Shown one piece after another: positions 60,543 through 64,000 of a DNA stretch of 64,000 nt. Under the pieces are notes generated by a model. The model saw nothing but the letters and a program-made list of their open reading frames with translations, searched no databases and was not told the DNA's origin. The DNA is from Frondihabitans peucedani (GTDB lineage Bacteria; Actinomycetota; Actinomycetes; Actinomycetales; Microbacteriaceae). Every line of letters begins with the position of its first letter. Positions within the stretch are counted from its first letter, which is position 1. Both the position numbers and the translations under genes were made by a program. The stretch covers positions 1,736,001-1,800,000 of the forward strand of contig NZ_BAABAU010000001.1 in the NCBI RefSeq assembly GCF_039537585.1, in the 5' to 3' direction.

Positions 60543-62251
60543 GCACGGTCGATCCCGTCGGGGCCGAGAATCCCGATCCTGCGCTGACCGCTGAGATCGA
60601 GTCGGCCGTGCCCGCAGCCCGCCAGCGGTCGCTCGGCAGGGCCTCCGCGCTGCTCGCCGGCGGGACCATCGTGTCGCGCGTGCTCGGCTTCGCGAAGACG
60701 GCAGTGCTCGCCGCCGCCATCGGCCAGACCGGCAGTCGCGCCGCCGACGCGTTCAGCGTCTCGAATCAGCTCCCGAACAACATCTACGCGCTCGTCGCCG
60801 GCGGGCTGCTGAGCGCCGTCCTGGTGCCGCAGATCGTCAAGGCCGCCAAGGGCCCCGACGGCGGGCAGCGCTACATCAACAAGGTGGTGACGCTCGGCAC
60901 GGCGGTCTTCGTCGTGGTGACGCTGATCGGCACGCTCGCGGCGCCGTTCCTGGTGAACCTCTACGCCCACCGCGCCTCGGCCGACGGCCCGGGCTTCTCG
61001 CCCGAGGCGCTTGCCCTGGCGACCGCGTTCGCCTACTGGTGTCTGCCGCAGATCTTCTTCTACGCGATCTACTCGCTCCTGAGCGAGGTGTTGAACGCCC
61101 GGCAGATCTTCGGGCCGTTCACCTGGGCGCCCGTGGTCAACAACGTCGTGTCGATCGTGGGGCTCGTGCTCTTCATGATCCTGTTCGGCGGCGCGGGGGA
61201 GAACAGCCTGGTGGCCGACTGGACCCCGGGACGCATCGTCATCCTGGCCGGCACCGCGTCCCTCGGGGTGGCCGCTCAGGCGGGCTTCCTGCTGCTGTTC
61301 TGGCGGCGCGCGGGCCTGACGTTCAAGCCCGACTTCCGCTGGCGCGGCGTCGGCCTGGGCGCGACCGGACGAGCGGCAGGGTGGATGTTCGCGCTGATCC
61401 TGGTCACGCAGCTCGCCGGCATCGTCCAGAGCAACGTCGCCTCGCTCGGCTCCGGAGCCTCGAACGCCGTGCTGTCGAACGCGTGGCTCATCTTCATGCT
61501 CCCGCACGGGATCGTCACCGTGTCGATCGCGACCGCCTACTTCACCTCGATGACGGCCGACGCCGACCGGGGCGACCTCCGCGCCGTCCGCAACAACCTG
61601 TCGAGCTCGCTCCGCACCATCGGCATGTTCATCGTCTTCGCCGCGGTCGCGCTGTCGGTCGTGGCGTTCCCCTTCGCCCGGTTCTACGAGGCCCGCTTCA
61701 CGAACATCGGAGCCATGGCGCACGTGATCCTGGCGTACCTGCCCGGCCTCATCCTGTTCAGCATGCTGTTCGTGCTGCAGCGCGTGTTCTTCGCGTTCCA
61801 CGAGCAGCGCACCGTCTTCTTCATGCAGCTGGTGCAGTCCGGGGTCTTCGTGCTCGGGACCCTCGCCTGCGCCTGGCTGGTGGCTCCGCAGCACATCGCC
61901 GTCGCCGTGGCCGTCGCCACCTCCGTCGCCGGCAGCGCCCAGACCGTCGTGGCGCTCGTCCTGGTCCACCGCAGGATCGGCGGGATCGACGGCCGCTGGG
62001 TGCTCCGGCGCCACCTCCAGTACCTCCTCTTCTCCCTCGTGGCCGGCGTCGTCGGACTCCTGGTCGTATCCGGGATGGGGGGTTACACGGAGGGCGGCTT
62101 CGGGTTGTCGGGGCGCGTGCCCGCGATCCTGACGGTCATCGTGGCCGGAGTCGTGATGGCGCTGGTGTACTTCGTGCTGCTGACCGCGATCAGGATCCCC
62201 GAGCTGTCTGCGATGACCCGGCCGGTGCTGCGGCGTCTTCGTCGCTCCTGA
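60539..62251 (+). CDS. murJ: Lipid II flippase MurJ
   Basis: A 570-residue MOP-family membrane protein with about 14 hydrophobic segments (RVLGFAKTAVLAAAIGQTGS, PNNIYALVAGGLLSAVLVPQ, YLPGLILFSMLFVLQRVFFA). It flips lipid II across the membrane for cell-wall synthesis. It lacks the C-terminal kinase-like extension of some actinobacterial forms. The ATG overlaps the DUF6049 stop (ATGA). Confidence 0.93.
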   Translation: MSTVDPVGAENPDPALTAEIESAVPAARQRSLGRASALLAGGTIVSRVLGFAKTAVLAAAIGQTGSRAADAFSVSNQLPNNIYALVAGGLLSAVLVPQIVKAAKGPDGGQRYINKVVTLGTAVFVVVTLIGTLAAPFLVNLYAHRASADGPGFSPEALALATAFAYWCLPQIFFYAIYSLLSEVLNARQIFGPFTWAPVVNNVVSIVGLVLFMILFGGAGENSLVADWTPGRIVILAGTASLGVAAQAGFLLLFWRRAGLTFKPDFRWRGVGLGATGRAAGWMFALILVTQLAGIVQSNVASLGSGASNAVLSNAWLIFMLPHGIVTVSIATAYFTSMTADADRGDLRAVRNNLSSSLRTIGMFIVFAAVALSVVAFPFARFYEARFTNIGAMAHVILAYLPGLILFSMLFVLQRVFFAFHEQRTVFFMQLVQSGVFVLGTLACAWLVAPQHIAVAVAVATSVAGSAQTVVALVLVHRRIGGIDGRWVLRRHLQYLLFSLVAGVVGLLVVSGMGGYTEGGFGLSGRVPAILTVIVAGVVMALVYFVLLTAIRIPELSAMTRPVLRRLRRS

Positions 62252-62389
62252 CCTGCCGCTTCGACCCGCCGCCCGGGGGTCCTGATGCGCGCCTGTGAGG
62301 AACTCCGGCAGCAGGAATAACCGGAAGTTAGGATGTGTTTCACCGCACGAGCGCCGGGGATCCCGGTGCGTGCCAACGAAAGGTGCCAC

Positions 62390-63373
62390 ATGCGTCAGGT
62401 CATCATCATCGGTTCCGGCCCTGCCGGTTACACCGCTGCGATCTACGCGGGGCGTGCCGGTCTCGAGCCGCTCGTCGTCGCCAGTTCCGTCGAGGCGGGC
62501 GGTGAGCTCATGAAGACCACCGAGATCGAGAACTTCCCGGGCTTCCCCGAGGGTCTCCAGGGCCCCGACCTCATGTTCAAGATGCAGGAGCAGGCCGAGC
62601 GCTTCGGCGCCGAGGTCCTGCTCGACGACGTCGTGAGCGTCGATCTCGAGGGCGACATCAAGAAGGTCACCCTCGGTTCCGGCGCCGTCGAAGAGGCGCT
62701 GACCGTGATCTTCGCGACCGGGTCCGCCTACCGCAAGCTCGGTATCGAGGGCGAAGAGCGTCTCTCCGGCCGCGGCGTCAGCTGGTGTGCCACGTGCGAC
62801 GGCTTCTTCTTCAAGCAGAAGGAGATCGCGGTCGTCGGCGGCGGCGACTCCGCGATGGAAGAGGCCACCTTCCTCACCCGCTTCGCCAGCAAGGTCTACG
62901 TCATCCACCGCAAAGACACGCTCCGCGCGTCGAAGATCATGCAGGATCGCGCGTTCGACAACGAGAAGATCGAGTTCCTCTGGAACAAGGAGGTCACCGA
63001 GATCACCGGCGACGAGAAGGCGGCCGGCGTCACGCTGACCGACACCGTCGACGGCAGCACCTCGCACCTCGACCTCGAGGGCCTCTTCATCGCCATCGGC
63101 AACGACCCGCGCGTGCACCTCGTTCACGGTCAGCTGAACCTCACCAGCGACGGCACCGTCGCCGTCGAGGGCCGGTCGTCCAAGACGAACCTCAAGGGCG
63201 TCTTCGCGGCGGGCGACGTCATCGACGTCACCTACCGTCAGGCGATCACGGCCGCCGGCTCCGGCACCGTCGCGGCCCTCGACGCCGAGCACTACCTGGC
63301 CGGGCTCGACCGCGAACTGCTCGACCAGGCTCCCGGCACCAAGCCGGCCGAGCCCGTCACCGTGTCCGCCTGA
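62390..63373 (+). CDS. trxB: Thioredoxin reductase
   Basis: A 327-residue NADPH-dependent flavoprotein. FAD motif IIGSGPAGYTAAIYAGRAGL, redox motif CATC (SWCATCDGFFF), NADPH motif VVGGGDSAMEEA and the GVFAAGDV end are all present. The ATG at 62390 follows AAAGGTGCC; an in-frame ATG at 62333 is upstream but lacks support. It reduces thioredoxin encoded next door. Confidence 0.96.
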   Translation: MRQVIIIGSGPAGYTAAIYAGRAGLEPLVVASSVEAGGELMKTTEIENFPGFPEGLQGPDLMFKMQEQAERFGAEVLLDDVVSVDLEGDIKKVTLGSGAVEEALTVIFATGSAYRKLGIEGEERLSGRGVSWCATCDGFFFKQKEIAVVGGGDSAMEEATFLTRFASKVYVIHRKDTLRASKIMQDRAFDNEKIEFLWNKEVTEITGDEKAAGVTLTDTVDGSTSHLDLEGLFIAIGNDPRVHLVHGQLNLTSDGTVAVEGRSSKTNLKGVFAAGDVIDVTYRQAITAAGSGTVAALDAEHYLAGLDRELLDQAPGTKPAEPVTVSA

Positions 63374-63419
63374 TCTTCTCCACCGCTTCTTTCTTCACCA
63401 TCTTCGAAAGGGATTCCTC

Positions 63420-63746
63420 ATGAGCACCGCAACAGCAGTCACCGACGCCACCTTCGAGGCCGACGTCCTCAACTCCGACGAGACGATCCTGGTCGACTTC
63501 TGGGCCGAGTGGTGCGGCCCGTGTCGCGCGGTCTCGCCGATCCTCGACCAGATCGCCGCCGAGCACAGCGACAAGATCAAGATCGTCAAGCTCAACGTCG
63601 ACGACAACCCGCAGACCGCGATGAAGTACCAGATCACCTCCATCCCCGCGATGAAGGTCTACCGCGGTGGCGAGGTCGTCAAGACCGTCATCGGCGCCAA
63701 GCCCAAGCCGGCCCTCGAGGCCGACCTGGCGGACTTCCTGGCGTAA
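63420..63746 (+). CDS. trxA: Thioredoxin
   Basis: A 108-residue thioredoxin with the WCGPC active site (DFWAEWCGPCRAV), the cis-proline (TSIPAMKVY) and the usual length. AAAGGGATTCCTC precedes the ATG. It forms an operon with trxB 46 bases upstream, ended by the terminator at 63763. Confidence 0.96.
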   Translation: MSTATAVTDATFEADVLNSDETILVDFWAEWCGPCRAVSPILDQIAAEHSDKIKIVKLNVDDNPQTAMKYQITSIPAMKVYRGGEVVKTVIGAKPKPALEADLADFLA

Positions 63747-63762
63747 TCACCCCGCCTCGAGA

Positions 63763-63798
63763 GCCCGCCCAGCATCCACGCTGGGCGGGCTTTCTCTG
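63763..63798 (+). terminator. Intrinsic terminator after trxA
   Basis: GCCCGCCCAGC and GCTGGGCGGGC form an 11-bp perfect stem with a 6-base loop, followed by TTTCTCTGT. Confidence 0.85.
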
Positions 63799-63855
63799 TT
63801 AATCGGCACGATCCCATATCCTCGAACGAACGACCCCTACAGAACAGGGCTTCAC

Positions 63856-64000
63856 ATGACCGACCAGGGCACCAATCTCGATCCGTGGTACGACAGCTAC
63901 GCAGACCGCACGGCAGGCCTCAGCGCCTCCGAGGTGCGAGCCCTGTTCGCCGTCGCCTCGCGCCCCGAGGTCGTGTCTCTGGCCGGCGGTATGCCCTACG
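63856..64000 (+). CDS. PLP-dependent aminotransferase, 5' part only
   Basis: The first 48 residues are in the window. ALSASEVRALFAVASRPEVV-like sequence followed by SLAGGMPY matches the start of class I/II aminotransferases of the MocR/2-aminoadipate type, which lie between trxA and parB in related genomes. CAGGGC lies ahead of the ATG. The rest is outside the window. Confidence 0.75.
   Translation, partial: MTDQGTNLDPWYDSYADRTAGLSASEVRALFAVASRPEVVSLAGGMPY

Noticed and set aside
60485-63292. Very long minus-strand open frame opposite murJ and trxB
   Set aside because: Composition is Arg/Asp/Glu/Gly-rich shadow sequence; both plus-strand genes are unmistakable.
1-64000. CRISPR arrays, tRNA or rRNA genes
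   Set aside because: No regularly spaced repeats and no tRNA- or rRNA-like stretches were noticed on reading; a dedicated search was not possible here.

Overview
The window comes from a high-GC Gram-positive bacterium, most likely an actinomycete of the Microbacteriaceae type. This is inferred from base composition, the gene order cca / rpsF-ssb-rpsR-rplI / dnaB with DUF6049-murJ-trxB-trxA running the other way, and a ribosomal protein S18 without zinc-ligand cysteines. In such genomes this block lies close to oriC, so the right end (52.8-64 kb) is conserved core. Everything to its left (0-52.8 kb) is accessory: small operons of hypothetical proteins, redox enzymes with TetR repressors, transporters and mobile-element genes.

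Layout. 0-5.7 kb: a Tn7-like transposition module on the minus strand (tnsA-tnsB-tnsC-tniQ/tnsD), each gene overlapping the next; tniQ runs off the left edge. Its presumptive right end lies in the gene-free stretch upstream of tnsA. 6.5-10.9 kb: a small HTH protein, then a tightly overlapping plus-strand operon of a metallophosphoesterase and unknown proteins, one with a C-terminus like MbcA/ParS antitoxins. 11-16 kb: YCII protein, alpha/beta hydrolase, GH1 glycosidase with its TetR repressor, and two unknown minus-strand genes. 16-36 kb: a redox, efflux and regulation zone (TetR x3, SDR x3, MDR reductases, NADPH/F420 reductase-like protein, three MFS exporters, a CPA1 antiporter, a CGNR regulator, a cNMP-binding/thioredoxin-reductase-like fusion beside a UBP zinc finger, a tautomerase-esterase operon and decayed SDR/MFS fragments). 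A shared palindrome, TACTG-N7-CAGTA, sits in three promoter regions here and suggests a local TetR regulon.

36-52 kb: a three-gene operon ending in a ComEC-like MBL hydrolase, a complete Opp/Dpp-type ABC importer, an MDR oxidoreductase, then a KAP-family NTPase, two overlapping unknown genes and a DUF4062 protein (a plausible but unproven defence cluster). Last is a tyrosine-recombinase homologue that has lost nearly all catalytic residues, directly beside dnaB.

52.8-64 kb: dnaB, rplI, rpsR, ssb, rpsF and cca on the minus strand; then DUF6049, murJ, trxB, trxA and the start of a PLP aminotransferase on the plus strand. The best candidates for something new are the Tn7-like module, the MBL operon, the 7-11 kb phosphoesterase operon, the KAP/DUF4062 cluster and the catalytically dead integrase. 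No tRNA, rRNA or CRISPR array was seen. Functional statements rest on motif reading by eye; no database search was run.
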